Below are positions 25,066 to 37,240 of a stretch of DNA of 64,000 bases, in pieces. This DNA is from Pyxicephalus adspersus (lineage: Eukaryota > Chordata > Amphibia > Anura > Pyxicephalidae): positions 125,152,033 to 125,216,032 of the forward strand of contig NC_092859.1 in assembly GCF_032062135.1 (NCBI RefSeq). The letters run 5' to 3'. Below the pieces are notes generated by a model. The model worked only from the letters and a program-made list of their open reading frames with translations, ran no database searches and had not been told where the DNA came from. Every line of letters starts with the position of its first letter. Position 1 is the first letter of the stretch. A program made the position numbers and the translations under genes.

Positions 25066-25367
25066 GCCAATGAGAATGCTCATACAATTGTGAGCTTTTA
25101 CACTGGATAGTGGTGGCATTAATATTTAACATGTTTTAAATCCTTTTCTAAAAATATTTTGAGATGTCCCTAGTTGGATGACCGAGAAATGACAGATATA
25201 GGTATAAAGAACATGTCTGCTACGGATCAAAAAAAGTCCAAAGATGGAAATACACTCCTAAATGATTTGAAATGTCCCATGCTGACCAGTTGAATATTAA
25301 CTTTACACAATTTATTGTAATTTAGTTATTACACAATCATCCTCATACTATGAATACTATATGTACC

Positions 25368-25983
25368 TGTTAGCATTGCAGGACGTGCCGGCGCCGCTGC
25401 TCCTAATCACAGGCACGGGCGCCGGGTCCTATCTCTCAGGTAACCCACTACCTGTGTTCCATGTCAGTGTTTCTTTCATGCTGAGACTTGCTCTGGTGTG
25501 TGAGCTGGTGTGGGTGTGTCTCTGAGGTAACACACACACGCCCTCTGTTTCCTACAGCCTATGGCTGATGTCCTGCAGGTATTTAAAGGCACCTCCTATT
25601 ACAGGAAGTTGCCTGAGCAATCTCTGGCTTACCTGTGTTACTCTCAGTACTATAGTGTTTTGTCTGTTTGCCTTGCTGTGTACCGAACCTTGCCTTTGTT
25701 TTTGGACTCTGCCTGTGTGCTGCCTGACCCTGACCTTGGATTACGTTTCTGGACTTCGCCTGTTTGCCGCCTGGCCCTGGTTCTGTATCCTTGCTTCCTG
25801 ACTCCTGTGGTCACCTGCCACTGGCCTGGGGATTGCTCTGGAGTGGCACCTGGCAGCTACCCCGCAGCCCAAGCCTAACCTCACCATCAGAGGCTCTAGC
25901 GAAGACCTGGTAGCTGCTTAGTCACGCCCCTCTGGAGTATACCCGGTCAGTGGCACAGTGGGTCCACACCCGCTTGCATAACA
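25368..25983 (+). mobile_element. solo LTR 1 (616 bp)
   Basis: It begins TGTTAGCATTGC and ends TTGCATAACA, giving the short inverted TGTTA/TAACA termini of an LTR. Both sides carry TGTACC (25362-25367 and 25984-25989), a 6-bp target duplication. It is much more GC-rich than its surroundings. A TATTTAAAGG TATA-like box lies at 25580-25589. A 42-bp block at 25880-25921 is shared with solo LTR 2. No internal gag/pol sequence and no second LTR is adjacent, so it is a recombination-derived solo LTR. The superfamily (Gypsy-like or other) is not determined. Confidence 0.8.
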
Positions 25984-25989
25984 TGTACC

Positions 25990-27430
25990 TTATATTATAT
26001 GTCTGCACAAGCCTTTCCTTTTTGACAACTGTCTTTTGCATACTCCTGTGCAACATTCAGACTCTTATTTATAGAAACATTTTGCTTAATGTAGTTTAAA
26101 TGTTAACACATACATTAGGGAGGGTGCTACTCTGATTTCATAAACAAAACCTAGCTAAAATTATAAGCTTTGAATATTCTATAACTCTGCATCTATAACG
26201 AGCACAATTACATTTTCATCACCATCTAGGTTTTGCAATTGATAAAACATCACTTTCTATTTCTGTGGAAAAGTACAGTAATAGCAGTGCAGCCTAAAGA
26301 ACCAATAACAATTCAGAAAATTTGCTGGTGAGATGTCTGTTTTAAAATTAATTTCTTTAGTTAGATGCATCCATTGAATTTTAATGCTATTGTCTTGGCA
26401 AGATAATTTCTGTGCTGTTGTAAATCAATGACTTACCTAAATCTCAAATGCACTTTATTCCTTTATATCATAAAACCTGGCTGGTGTCCAGGCTGCACTG
26501 CAGGTCTTAAAGTTCACTTGGATACAGATTATGGAGCCTTTGTTGGATTCTATTTCTACATTTAAAATAGACTGCAAATACCTTGTTTACAGGTTAAAGC
26601 ATGTACTAAAAATGAAAAATCTTTGTGACATGTAATAAATGTCTCTAATATTGTTTTATATAAAAGACGTAGGCTGAATAAAGAGCTTTTATGATCCAAC
26701 AAATCTCATTTTATTTTTACAAATAAAATAATTTGGGTTTCATTAAGTGCCACCTGAGCCAATGTTTAAAGTTTTTTAGAAACTCTGCAATAACTAGCCT
26801 GGTATTTCTGTATAAGCAAATACAGCTATTTTATTCAATAAGTGCTGACATTGAAGCTTAATTTATATTATAGGTAAGATATATGAAAGAGTGGTACCAC
26901 ATGCAAGAATATCTGAAGTAAAATAATGTTGCAATGGATTTAAAAAAAGGCAGATTTATATTCCAAATACGATGAAGTATGGAGACACTGGGATAAATGT
27001 TGATCTGCTAAAAAAAAAGTGAATTATCCCTCTGCCTTCTATCCAGTGACCCAGAGGGTCCACTATCTTCTTGACAATCCCAGACCTCGGGGCCAAGCAG
27101 AAAGTTTAGGAAGATTTTTTTTTTTAATTAAGATAACAATTCTCTGTTTAAACGGTGCAGAAACAATGCACCATTTCATGTCATGTTATCAGATAATGCT
27201 TATCTTCACTTTCTTGTTTTTTTACAGAATATTTTTAACTAAAACATGAACATGAGTGTATGAGAATACTTCTTTATGCTTATAGATGTCAACATCCCAT
27301 CATGAAAAGAGGACAACAATGAGACTGTTATGCTGTAACTTTGTGACATTTTTTACATTTTTTCTTTTTTTGCACAGTAGTCAGTGGAAGACATACACAA
27401 TTATGAAAAAATATATAAATAAAGGAACTA
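25990..27430. other. intergenic spacer between the two solo LTRs
   Basis: AT-rich, with no retroviral-type coding sequence, which argues against the two LTRs being the ends of one provirus. No gene seen. Confidence 0.6.
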
Positions 27431-27435
27431 TACAA

Positions 27436-28115
27436 TGTCACACTTACCTGTTCCTCACTAAAACAAATGCTTCTCTCTCCTGCGCATGCCGACAGTTCTG
27501 TCGCTGGGTGTGCCTCTGTTTCCAAGCTTTATCAACTCTGTTTATGTCACTGGCCAATCAGAAAATAACCTCTTGATCAACCTGGCTATTTAGTTAGCTC
27601 ACAGACTGCACTCAGTGTTCGTGCAATGTGTCTCGAGCCCCTAGTTCTGTAAGCTAGTTCCTGTACACCTGTGGCTTATTTTAATGTTTCCTCTGTCCAG
27701 CTCCTGTGTTAACCCCTCATTGTCTAGTCTGTTGGTTCCCAGTCATCTTCCCTGTGCTGTTCCAGTGTTCCTGTCTGTGGATATCCCTGAGTCTCCTGTG
27801 CCTCCTGTTGCTTCCTGTGTCACTAGTGTCTGTCTCCCTGGCTATTGACCTGACCTCTGTTGTTTGCTGCTTGTCTCAACTCCGGCTTTCCTCGACTATC
27901 TGCCTGCCTTGTGATTTTGTACCATGCTTGCCCACCTTGGTGTCCCCAAGGACCGCAACCTGGCCGTTACCAGCAGTGCAACATCCTCACTATCAGAGGC
28001 TCTGGAGAAGACCTGGTTACTGCTTAGACTCTGCACCTTAGTCCTTCTTAGGGCACACACCACCTCCATACAAGCCGCAACGCCCCCTAGTGGTCCTGTC
28101 TCTTTGTGCATGACA
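27436..28115 (+). mobile_element. solo LTR 2 (680 bp)
   Basis: It begins TGTCACACTTACC and ends GTGCATGACA (inverted TGTCA/TGACA). It is flanked by TACAA at 27431-27435 and 28116-28120, a perfect 5-bp target duplication. A CCAAT box (27554-27558) precedes a TATTTAG TATA-like box (27587-27593). The block 27986-28027 matches 37 of 42 bases of solo LTR 1. Open frames of up to 111 codons here are consequences of the GC-richer composition rather than genes. Confidence 0.85.
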
Positions 28116-30533
28116 TACAATAAAAAATGTAAAATAGAATTGTATATTCTTACAAACTAGAAAGCAAAACATATACAATTGACCCAAGTGTGTCACATGG
28201 CCTAATTGTCTTTTATTATTCTAAAAGTAAAAAGTACTAAACTAAATATTAAGTATAATAAATTTAAACAAAATATCAAAAACTGATAAGGGATATTAGG
28301 AACTGTAGTTTAAAGGAGGATACACAATGTTTTATTCTATGTGATAGAAAGGTTAGGGGAATAGAAGGGATCCTTTCTTGGTATATCCATGAACTCTTCT
28401 TTCTAACAATACATACTCAACTCAAAAATGGAAAAAAAAATGCTGTATTCTTTGGTAATTGCTGTATTTTAAAATAACCCGTTTTTTTGCTTTGCTACAT
28501 TAAAATCTGTCAGTGTTCCATTGTAAAGGGTGCAAAATCACATTTTCCCAGGTGACAAATATAAATGCCTTTTTCAAAGGCCTCACCAGGCAAGACTTAT
28601 TGCCCGAAAAAAAAAAATTTACTGGCATCTATCTATAAATGTCTTCAGCCAGGAGTCACTCAACTGTTACCCCGCATTTACACACTTTTCCAAACTAGAG
28701 TCAACTTTTACTCATAATTCATATATTCTAATTGAATACAGTGTGAAAAATAAAAAATTTTGGATTAAAAATTGTGTAAATCTGGGAAAATTTATAAATA
28801 GAGCTTATTGAAAGAGCATGTCCATCATGCCAGAATATTGCCCATTAACTTATGTAAAGGAATGATTACAAAGATCATCTTTTTGCATCTGTAAACCCTC
28901 TTGCAGTTCCTGCCATGTCCCTTATATTTTGGTAATTGTCAAAAATAAAACACCCTCCTACAACTTTATAACCATAGATTTACCATACTGTAGGTAAACC
29001 CTGGATGGATGACACTGTCTTCAGACACTATCAATAAACTGTAATAATAATGGCCCCACCCGTACATTCAGCTTGATAATGATATTTTGATCGTCAAAAG
29101 GGTTTTACTAGAACATAATTCACCTTTGCTCAAGTTGGAATGGTATTTCCTGGAACTACTGAATTGGATGGTCTAAAACTTAGCAGTTTGAATAAAAGTC
29201 TTAATGCTTTTAATTAAAGAAACTTCACCCCACTGGTTTTGACATAATCTTAAGATTGAAAAAAAGCTGATGGATCGTTTAGAGCTTTTCTAAATAAAAG
29301 TGATTGAATTATCTTTGGTAATGTTGGCTTGAACAAGTATCTGTGCACTTCGAACAATGTTTGTCCAAACAAAGTTTTATTCTTCCAACCAAGGAAAGGC
29401 TAAGCTCTATTTGGGAGCTCATGCTTGTACACAGTGGGCATCCACTCCCACTGTGTATATTTGTTTACTGACATACTATTATTACCAAACAACAAGTTGT
29501 AAGCCTATTGTCAATGACAATAGCAGTCTTAATCCTAAATACTCCAAGACAAGCATTTCAGTCCTGGATGTCGAGATTTTCATCACAAGCTAGACATATG
29601 ATAGGAGAACTGCAGATTTCACATTCTTCTTTACCATTATAACTGTTGAGGTTATTGATTATTTGTGCAAACATTCAATGAATTGTCTTGTTTGTCTGTC
29701 AAAGCCAATATAAAAAATATCAACATTTTACAGAATGACAAAATATTGCATTTAAAGTTAAAGATGCAAGCACAGTTAAAGGTCAAACAAGACAAATAGA
29801 TCTGAGGTACAACCTGACCAACATCAAATATATACAAAGATACCATAATTGGTTTACATTTTCCAGTAGTATTACTGTCAACAACCCATGTTATTACCCC
29901 CAGTGATAACACAGTGTATATGATTTCTGGTTATCTACCTTGTAACACTGACTTTGTATTGAGTACTTGCTAAAATACCCATGTTCCAAATGTATGTTAG
30001 AAAATAGAGTGTATGTTTTCTTTTTGTAGCCAGTGGCGATTTTGTGGATGTAAGCAATCTGTGTGTCTTGAATCTTGTCCCACTGGTCACCAAAAGGAGG
30101 GCACATCTGTCTTCCTAGAACACTTTCACTTAATCTCAAGACACATAATGGTATGGGAGCAAGAGAAATCACAGATGTAAAACACTCAGGAACCCCATAG
30201 TACCCATGATGACCATACAATCCAAGGTTTCAGGTATGAGAAGGAGAGTATAAAATCCTAAATCCATTTATCCAGGTGAGTGGGCCTTAGATAAAAGAGA
30301 AAAATGGGGACTCTTTTTCCCATCTTCCCCCAGTTGCCCCAGTCCCCCAGTAAAAAGAGAGGGAAGGGGTAGAAGGGTAAGTATATTTTGCCTTTCTTTT
30401 GACCACAATAAATTTCACCTAAATGGTAATATTTTGCAGAAACCTGTAAATGTAAAATTCCTGGAAAATAAAAACTCACAATTTAGTTTATCCCTAATTG
30501 CAATCTACTCTATATAACTAATTATAAATCCTG

Positions 30534-30536
<3 letters not shown>

Positions 30537-30568
<32 letters not shown>

Positions 30569-30598
30569 AATAATAATAATATTATTCATAATAATAAT
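30537..30598. repeat. (TTA)n followed by (TAA)n, self-complementary microsatellite
   Basis: TTATTATTATTATTATTA runs directly into ATAATAATAATAAT, so the two halves can pair as a hairpin. Confidence 0.85.
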
Positions 30599-31365
30599 TT
30601 GGGTGTGTATGTTTTCATTCATGAACTCTTTTCAATGTTATTATTTGTTAATATAATAATTGTATTGATAGTAATGCTATTTACCATACATCTAAGGCAT
30701 TATTTACATAAAAGGACATATAGTTTGCTAAAGTACAAAGCCTGTTTGCCTGCTAAAACCTGTTTACATGCACCAGTGGTGGCTGTTTGGTATTTTTAAA
30801 GTTTTTTTATTTTTTTTTTGTTTTGTATAAGTAGGTAAAAAATATGAGCCATGAATGGCTAAGGTTTAAAGTAAATTTGTTTTACAAGCACAAGAAAGGC
30901 CATATTAGCTGCTGGCTTTCAGTTCAGTTTTTAGGTAGATCAGCTGAAACAATTATTGTATTCTGAGATTTCTCAGGAAAAAGAGAGGTATGAGATGTGT
31001 GAGCTTGGGCTGAAAAAAGAACCAGTAATAACAGGTCTAAACATGTGGAAGGTCCTTTCAATTTGTGTTTCCTCTGCTGTTAACCCGAACTCAAGAAGGT
31101 GAATATATGTTTTATTATGAAAGCAAATATGTTACAGTTGTTTTTATACTTCCAAGAATGAAATGGCCTCTAAGTCGACGAAAAAAAAGGTTAAGAGCTA
31201 CTCTTGTTCTATGTTCTGCCCTTATACAGAAAATGTCAGGAAAAATATGAGCTTAAAAAATCAATTTCAAAGGATTCAATTAGAAAAATGTGTGATTATT
31301 GGGTAAAAGGTCAGTGAATCTTAAGTAAAAGATAGTATGGTTCCTGCTGGAACTGCACATTAATA

Positions 31366-31373
31366 TAAATATA

Positions 31374-31405
<32 letters not shown>

Positions 31406-31406
31406 C
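31366..31406. repeat. (TA)n microsatellite
   Basis: A TA dinucleotide run with a few T insertions at the left. Confidence 0.85.
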
Positions 31407-32206
31407 TGTGTATATATGTTTTTATATTTAATTTAATTATTTGATTAATAGTTAAAATTATATTTTCTGGAATTTATTAATTTTCTTAGAATTTTATTAA
31501 TGATTGTAATAAATGAAAAACCTTAATAGCCCCACAAATTGTGTAATATAGATTTAGGATAATGTATATACAATATGTCCAAAGGACACAGATTAGCCAG
31601 ATAATTTTGGGTTAAATTTAAATCAAGTTACTTTGTAAAGCATGTTCCCAAGATTTATTATCTACATAAAGAATGAATTTGTTTTAAGATTAAAGTGTAA
31701 CTGTTACTTGATCTCACTATATCTTTAGGCAAAATCGTTTTTCACACATAGCAGTCTCTTTTAATTAGTATTATAAGCGTGGTAAATTGATTTCTTCGTT
31801 ATTAAATTGTGACTGACAAAGGTACTTGTCTTTAATTAAAGTGCAAACTAATTTGTTGAAGGGGTACAGAACATTTAAAAAAAGAATTTCTTTTTTTAAA
31901 CTGAAAAATATGTTTATTATTTTAAGTTTTTATATACATATTGCATTTTTCTAATCCAGTATGCAGGTAGATATTGCTACCAAGCTATTGTTTTGTTATA
32001 TATTTAAAAGTAACCTTGAACTAAAAAAAATAAAATAAAATAAAAACGATATAAATTCAAGTCAGTTTAATACAATCCAGTAAGCGGTTGTATCTTTACA
32101 AATGTAAGATTAGTATTATATTGGATTCAAAGTGTGATTCTGTGGAGCTATGGCGGGATCATTAAGTTGTTGTATTGTGATATTGAGAGGAGAATATCAG
32201 ATCAGT

Positions 32207-32379
32207 AATGCGGTGTACAGAAATTGAATAGAATGTGTTTTCCTTCCTCTCTCTATATGAATCTATGTATGATAATTTTTAAGGTGAGCCACCTCTAAGA
32301 AGTAATTTAAACAGATAAGTAGACGAAGAAAAGAAGGAGGTTTGAGGCTCCACTTATCTGTTTAAAATGCGGTGTACAG
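32207..32379. repeat. 14-bp direct repeats flanking a hairpin-ended insert
   Basis: AATGCGGTGTACAG occurs at 32207-32220 and 32366-32379. The right copy is immediately preceded by a perfect 15-bp inverted repeat, TTTAAACAGATAAGT (32306-32320) and ACTTATCTGTTTAAA (32352-32366), with a 31-nt purine-rich loop. It could be an insertion with a long target duplication or a local duplication. There is no poly(A) tail and no known family. Confidence 0.6.
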
Positions 32380-32722
32380 CACTGAATTTTTTTATAACAC
32401 GTGCTTGAAATAATGTTTAGAGTAATTCTGGAAAAAAATGAATTTAAAAATGGTGGGCAGAGTCATGCTTAATTCAAGAGCCTTTTTCAGGGTTGAACAA
32501 AAAGTGAAACAACCCAAGGCACCATGGATCACAGGGCAATAGTTTAAAAATGTTAAAAAACTGAACTTCAGGAAATACCAATGTACTGACATAGGATTCC
32601 TGTTTGTGTTCATCAAATTCTAAGATTTAAATTGTTTAATACATTTTAAAAAAACACTGAGGTATCAAATAATACTATTTTTCTCTTTTCTCCTTTCTGT
32701 CTGGAATTTAGCTTTACCCTTA

Positions 32723-33157
32723 AGCTGCGTACACACTTCCAATTTTTATCGTTGGAAATGAACGACGAACGAACGACGAACGACCGATTGGCCAAAAATC
32801 GTTCGTAAAAAAAGTAACCAACGACGCCGACGAACGAGGATAGTCGTTGGAAATGAACGACCGGACCGGCGGATCGGATTGGACGACGATCGTTGACCAT
32901 CTATCGTGTGTACGGTCGTTCAGTGATCGTCCATGGTCTGAGCATGCGCGGTGAACGAACGTTCGCTCACTTCCTGTGGTGCACGTCACTTCCTGTATCA
33001 TTCAAACGATCGCATCTATCGTGTGTACAATATCTTTGAACGATCGTGTCGTTATCTGTATGTACAGGATCGGTGCCATACGATCGTTCGCAGTTATCGT
33101 GCAGGATCATTCGTCGTTCGTTTACCAACGATAAAAATTGGAAGTGTGTACGCAGCT
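32723..33157. mobile_element. PIF/Harbinger-type MITE (435 bp)
   Basis: The termini AGCTGCGTACACACTTCCAA + TTTTTATCGTTGG are perfect inverted copies over 33 bp. TTA lies directly outside both ends (32720-32722 and 33158-33160), the 3-bp target duplication of PIF/Harbinger elements. The interior is dense in CpG and in ACGATCGTTC and GAACGACGAACG words in both orientations. The perfect ends point to recent insertion. No transposase is present. Confidence 0.9.
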
Positions 33158-33160
33158 TTA

Positions 33161-33999
33161 GTCTTCCAGTAGAAAAAATATCTAATTCACCAACCTTTTT
33201 GGATTTTCCAATCCCCTCCAGCCCAGTAACAACGGCCTTTATTTAAACCTCACTTGACCTGGTTGCTATACCATCTGAGGTCCAAGTGGTTGAAGAATGC
33301 TGATAACTAAATGAAGCTAAATGATAGGGAGGAGCTCAGTGGAGAGCAATTGGGTGTCTTTCTTTATCTTCAAGAGGAAGGATTTACTGTCATATGTGTC
33401 CTAGAAGAAAGAGAGAAGCTAGATGCACTGTTCCCTCAAAAACTCCACTATGTCAACCAGCTTTTGTTACGTAAAATTCTGTAAAAATAATAGCCCCATT
33501 GCTGAATTGAGATTGCATTTTTTGAGTATTGAAAAGATCAGATGCTTTCACATTATGCCAATGAATTGAATTATACCAGCCTTTTCTTGCCACAACTGCC
33601 TGCATATTGGTAGTGGGATATTGTGTACAGAAACTCCTCTCTTATGACTAGGTGGTTACCTTAATTGGTCACGTTGTTGAATGAGTGACTGGAATGAGGA
33701 CTTAGGACTGAGACTAGAAAGAAAGGGTGATCAAAATGACATGTTTGACTATGAAATGCCACATTGCCGTTTCCAGGACCAAAGTTCTGTGCACAATGCT
33801 GACAGGTCTCAGAGCTGCTTGTAATTCAGAGTAGTCATTAAACAAGTTGGTTGTTAAATAAAAGTTCCACTTTTAAATTTGTATGATCAAGCAGATCATT
33901 ATTGCAGAATTGGATGATGGTGCAGGTGATGTCCCTGCCTGATTGCTCTGAATTTCTGTAAAACAGCTGAGCTGCTCAAGTGCAATGTTAGCTTTGGTT
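33161..33999. other. intergenic, no gene recognised
   Basis: Nothing that I can name. Confidence 0.5.
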
Positions 34000-34180
34000 G
34001 TCAAGGAAATCCAGCATTTTTGGCTTCACTTGCATGTTCTGGAATTAATGAATTCCTGTGAGCCTGCACGGGACGTATGTAATTCCGGCATGGTCAAGCA
34101 AGATGGCTGAAAATCTTCCTGAAAAGAAAGAATAGAAGCACTAGGGTGGCGTCTCTCGCTATAACACAGACGAGTGAATA
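34000..34180. repeat. fragment of the TTAAAG-ended interspersed family
   Basis: TTTTGGCTTCACTTGCATG, ATTAATGAATTCCTGTGAGC, CATGGTCAAGCAAGATGGCT and GAAAATCTTCCTGAAAAG follow the same block order as 59430-59560. Confidence 0.5.
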
Positions 34181-35696
34181 GGCCTGGGCTAAGTTTCGGC
34201 ATAAATTGAGGAGTCCCACAGCTATTTGTGAATTATTACTGTTAATAATCCCCTATTGTTAAACCACACCACCCAAGGTATAAATTTTAAAATGCCAAAA
34301 ATACTATCCCTACTGGCACCATAGCCAAGCCAAAATGTAAGAAAAATGTTACAATGTTAAAATAAATGTATAAACCAAAGTCATCTCATCTCAGAACTGT
34401 CTGGTCAAAACCAGCATAGGCATTCTTCTTTCATACAACCAAAATTCTGCACAAGCAGGTAAATTAGTCCCTAACTGGGAGTACAATATTAGAAAAGTAT
34501 TTATTCAGACACAGTGGGGTGGATTTTCTAATGAGGTTTAGTTTTTTTGCTTAGCAAAGTAAATGATTGCTGTTCAAGTAAACCATAGCCATTCATGACT
34601 TCAGCCTACCAATCATGCGCAGCAGAAGGTTTTTTCTCTTACGTTTGCAGGATTAGACATTTTCACCACATTCACAACAAGCTAAATGAATTATCCATTG
34701 CAGAACAGCTTACATTCTTTAAGTAAATGAACCACAATGAGAGCATTACTGCAGTACATTTCTGTCCAGGTACCTTGTTTTTTACTTGCATTACCAGTGT
34801 GATCGGTCTTCAGCCACCAGCTATAAACAGTGAAAATAGTGGGGAAATTTTAGTTTAGCGGTCTCTCCTGTTAACACAGAAGATAGAAGCAGTGTTTTAG
34901 ACGAAAATGAATGATAATGCAGCAGAAGGCAATGCTGCTTGGTTACCCTTTAACCAATAATCATATACAGTAGTTTTGAAATCAAGTCATAATTTTGTAT
35001 CTCCTATCTGGTTTTCAAACAGATATTTCTTATAGAAGTCCTTTAGCACAAAGTACCAAATACTGGTTTATATGTAAGCTGTTTCATTTCTATGCATAAA
35101 AGGAAATACTAAAAGACTGATCTTACGTACAGTATGGGATAAAACCTGAACACACAGGTTTATTGGGGAGATGTTATAACTGGGTATAGACTGTATTAAC
35201 ATTATTTTGAAATATTACAGCCAATTCAGCCAAGCAGCTAGTTTTGATATCTTGCAAAAAGGTGGTCTAGTTTTAAAGCATTACATTGGAAGTGATCATC
35301 AGAAAGAAGCTTGGTTGCTACAATGGACTTTTACAGTAAGTAGAAAATTGTATCTGCTAGAAATGGCAATGTGATAAAAGATCATGTCATTATGCAACTA
35401 GATGATTTCGAGACTTTGAAGGCATTCAAGCACAGTGTACATCATTAATAAATAAAATATTAAACATTAATTTATTCAATACTGAATGAAAGTTACATAA
35501 AGCCATCAAATTGATTGTTATATTCATAAAGTTGGTCTTTTTTATATTGATAGGCATTAAACGTTCATCAGATTTTGTTCAGTGTTGATCAATTAGCCTA
35601 TTTTAAAGTAACCCCAGCTCTATTCATGTAAATACCCATATTTGTAAGCTTCTATTGAAGCTATGACCTTCATTTCAGAGGTGAAGTCTCGGACAG
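34181..35696. other. intergenic, no gene recognised
   Basis: AT-rich with nothing I can name. Confidence 0.5.
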
Positions 35697-35915
35697 GGGG
35701 CCTGATTTTTTAAAGCTTACCAAGGCTGGAAAGGGTAAACTTTTATCAGGGAAGCTGGGTGATCCAGAAAACCTTGAATGGATTTAGGTAAAGTCATTTG
35801 TTATTTGCTGGCAAATGTATTGAATACTGGACCAGATCCATTCCTGGTTAGCTGGATCACCTAGCTTCATTGATGAAAGTGTATCCACTCCAGCCGAGTT
35901 TTAATAAATCAGACA
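35697..35915. repeat. fold-back MITE, family 1, copy D
   Basis: GGGGCCTGATTTTTTAAAGC at the left and GTTTTAATAAATCAGACAGA at the right, with GGGTGATCCAGAAAACCTTG and its inverted counterpart inside. Confidence 0.88.
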
Positions 35916-36889
35916 GACTATCTTTCCCAGTTGATGTTTCTGTCGAATTCCTGTGTCCCCTTCACTGCACAATGGTTTTTCATCCTTTGACCTTTAAGAC
36001 AGCAGCTCTGTAGGGGGTTGAAGGAGCGAACCATAGTGTACACATGGATGTGGAAATGGTCTTCGGCCTTTCCCAGTCCCTATACCAATAAACACTTCTG
36101 GGACTGTGGAAAGACCCATATACTGGCTGCACAACTGGAATGGAGAGTAGATTGGAGTCCAAAAACACAGAAGAGGTGAATATACTATTTCTTTACTTAC
36201 AGGTTACTGCCACTTAGGGACCTGATACGGTATTTTTAGGCAGAGGTTGCCGCAAATGAAAACCACATCAGCACAAATAGTATAATATATATAGTACAAT
36301 GATAAAAACACCTGCACTTTGCCTAATACCTTTCTACCTCTAAATCTTTGATTTCATCAATCGTGCTAACCATATTATTAGAGACCCAATAGGGAAATTA
36401 AAGGTCTATGAGGAAATGGAGCTAAGCTTAGCTTATACAAGCTTATTGTAGAATGGAGTGAACAATGACAAAATTTTCACCCAGCTGAGCAGAGCTTTTG
36501 ACTCTGTAATTAAGGTCAGCAGAGATGATAAATGATGAAAGGAATTATCATGGGATTGCATATTCAGACATTACTGGACCATGTAAAAGTTTATCTAAGT
36601 AACAATTTTTTGGTTGTGCGTTGTCCATTTCTTACCTTTCTGTAACTGCCATTGACATGTAAAGCATGTTTTTTTTTGTATGTCAGAAAAAAAAACTGTA
36701 AGTAGTGCTTAAGTAACTAGGGAAGTCTTGATCCTGTTAGTTATTTTATTGTTGTCTGTTTCTCTGTTGCAGATTGTCCAGCACCCCCTGTCTAGGAAAT
36801 GGTTCTCTAAAGAAATGAATATGAAGGGAGATCATTTTAACAGAGCCCCAGCTAGTAAAATCTTACAGCGAAGGTAATCTCCCCCTATT
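35916..36889. other. intergenic, no gene recognised
   Basis: No coding block or named repeat. Confidence 0.5.
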
Positions 36890-37240
36890 CTATCACAGCT
36901 AAACAAGCCTTGGTTTAGCTTATCCATTTTTAACCAAGGTTCTCTGGAAACTCAGGGTCATGTGAGAAGTTTCCAAGGGTTCCTAGAACTGTGATTGACC
37001 TCCCATTTAATGATGCTGCAAAGTTTTGTGGCCCACACCACTTGGTAGAGCAAGCTGCATAACAATGTTTTTGGTGTCTATATTCCAAGCACCACAGTAC
37101 GGGGGGCATTCTTTCCATTGGCCACCAATTTAGGAGGCTTTATTTCCACTGGCCCCAAGAACTTGATTTTAGAAGGGGTTCCTCAAGACCCCAAATAAAT
37201 TCAAGAGTTCCTCAAGGGTAAAAGGTTGAGAAAGGCTTCG
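36890..37240. repeat. interspersed repeat with GGTTCCT/AGGAACC-type ends
   Basis: TTTTTAACCAAGGTTCTCTG at the left and CAAGAGTTCCTCAAGGGTAA plus AAGGTTGAGAAAGGC at the right are in imperfect inverted orientation. CCAAGGGTTCCTAG and GGGGTTCCTCAAGACCCC recur inside. It is probably an old DNA transposon relic; its class is unproven. Confidence 0.45.

Larger units (their letters stand above)
28121..32206. other. intergenic, no gene recognised
   Basis: AT-rich. It contains a (TTA)n(TAA)n palindromic simple repeat (about 30537-30598) and an AT microsatellite (about 31366-31406). A 108-codon minus frame (29894-30220) has no similarity that I recognise. Confidence 0.5.

Noticed and set aside
25561..25878. 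105- and 77-codon plus-strand open frames
   Set aside because: They lie wholly inside solo LTR 1, whose GC-richer composition lowers stop frequency. The Cys/Leu-rich products look compositional.
25368..28115. A single provirus bounded by the two LTRs
   Set aside because: The LTRs differ in length and sequence, each has its own target duplication, and no gag/pol-like coding sequence lies between them.
27706..28160. Open frames of 74-111 codons on both strands
   Set aside because: They lie inside or across the edge of solo LTR 2, with no retroviral protein motif.
30029..30052. Possible micro-exon with TTTTTGTAG acceptor and GTAAGC donor
   Set aside because: About 20 nt between the sites, with no supporting frame or neighbouring exons; such pairs arise often by chance in AT-rich DNA.
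29894..30220. 108-codon minus-strand frame with CPPFGDQWDKI
   Set aside because: No recognisable family, no splice context and no conserved neighbour; kept out as unsupported.
32646..33246. Arg/Ser-rich open frames on both strands
   Set aside because: They are translations of the palindromic ACGATCGTTC-rich interior of the Harbinger-type MITE.
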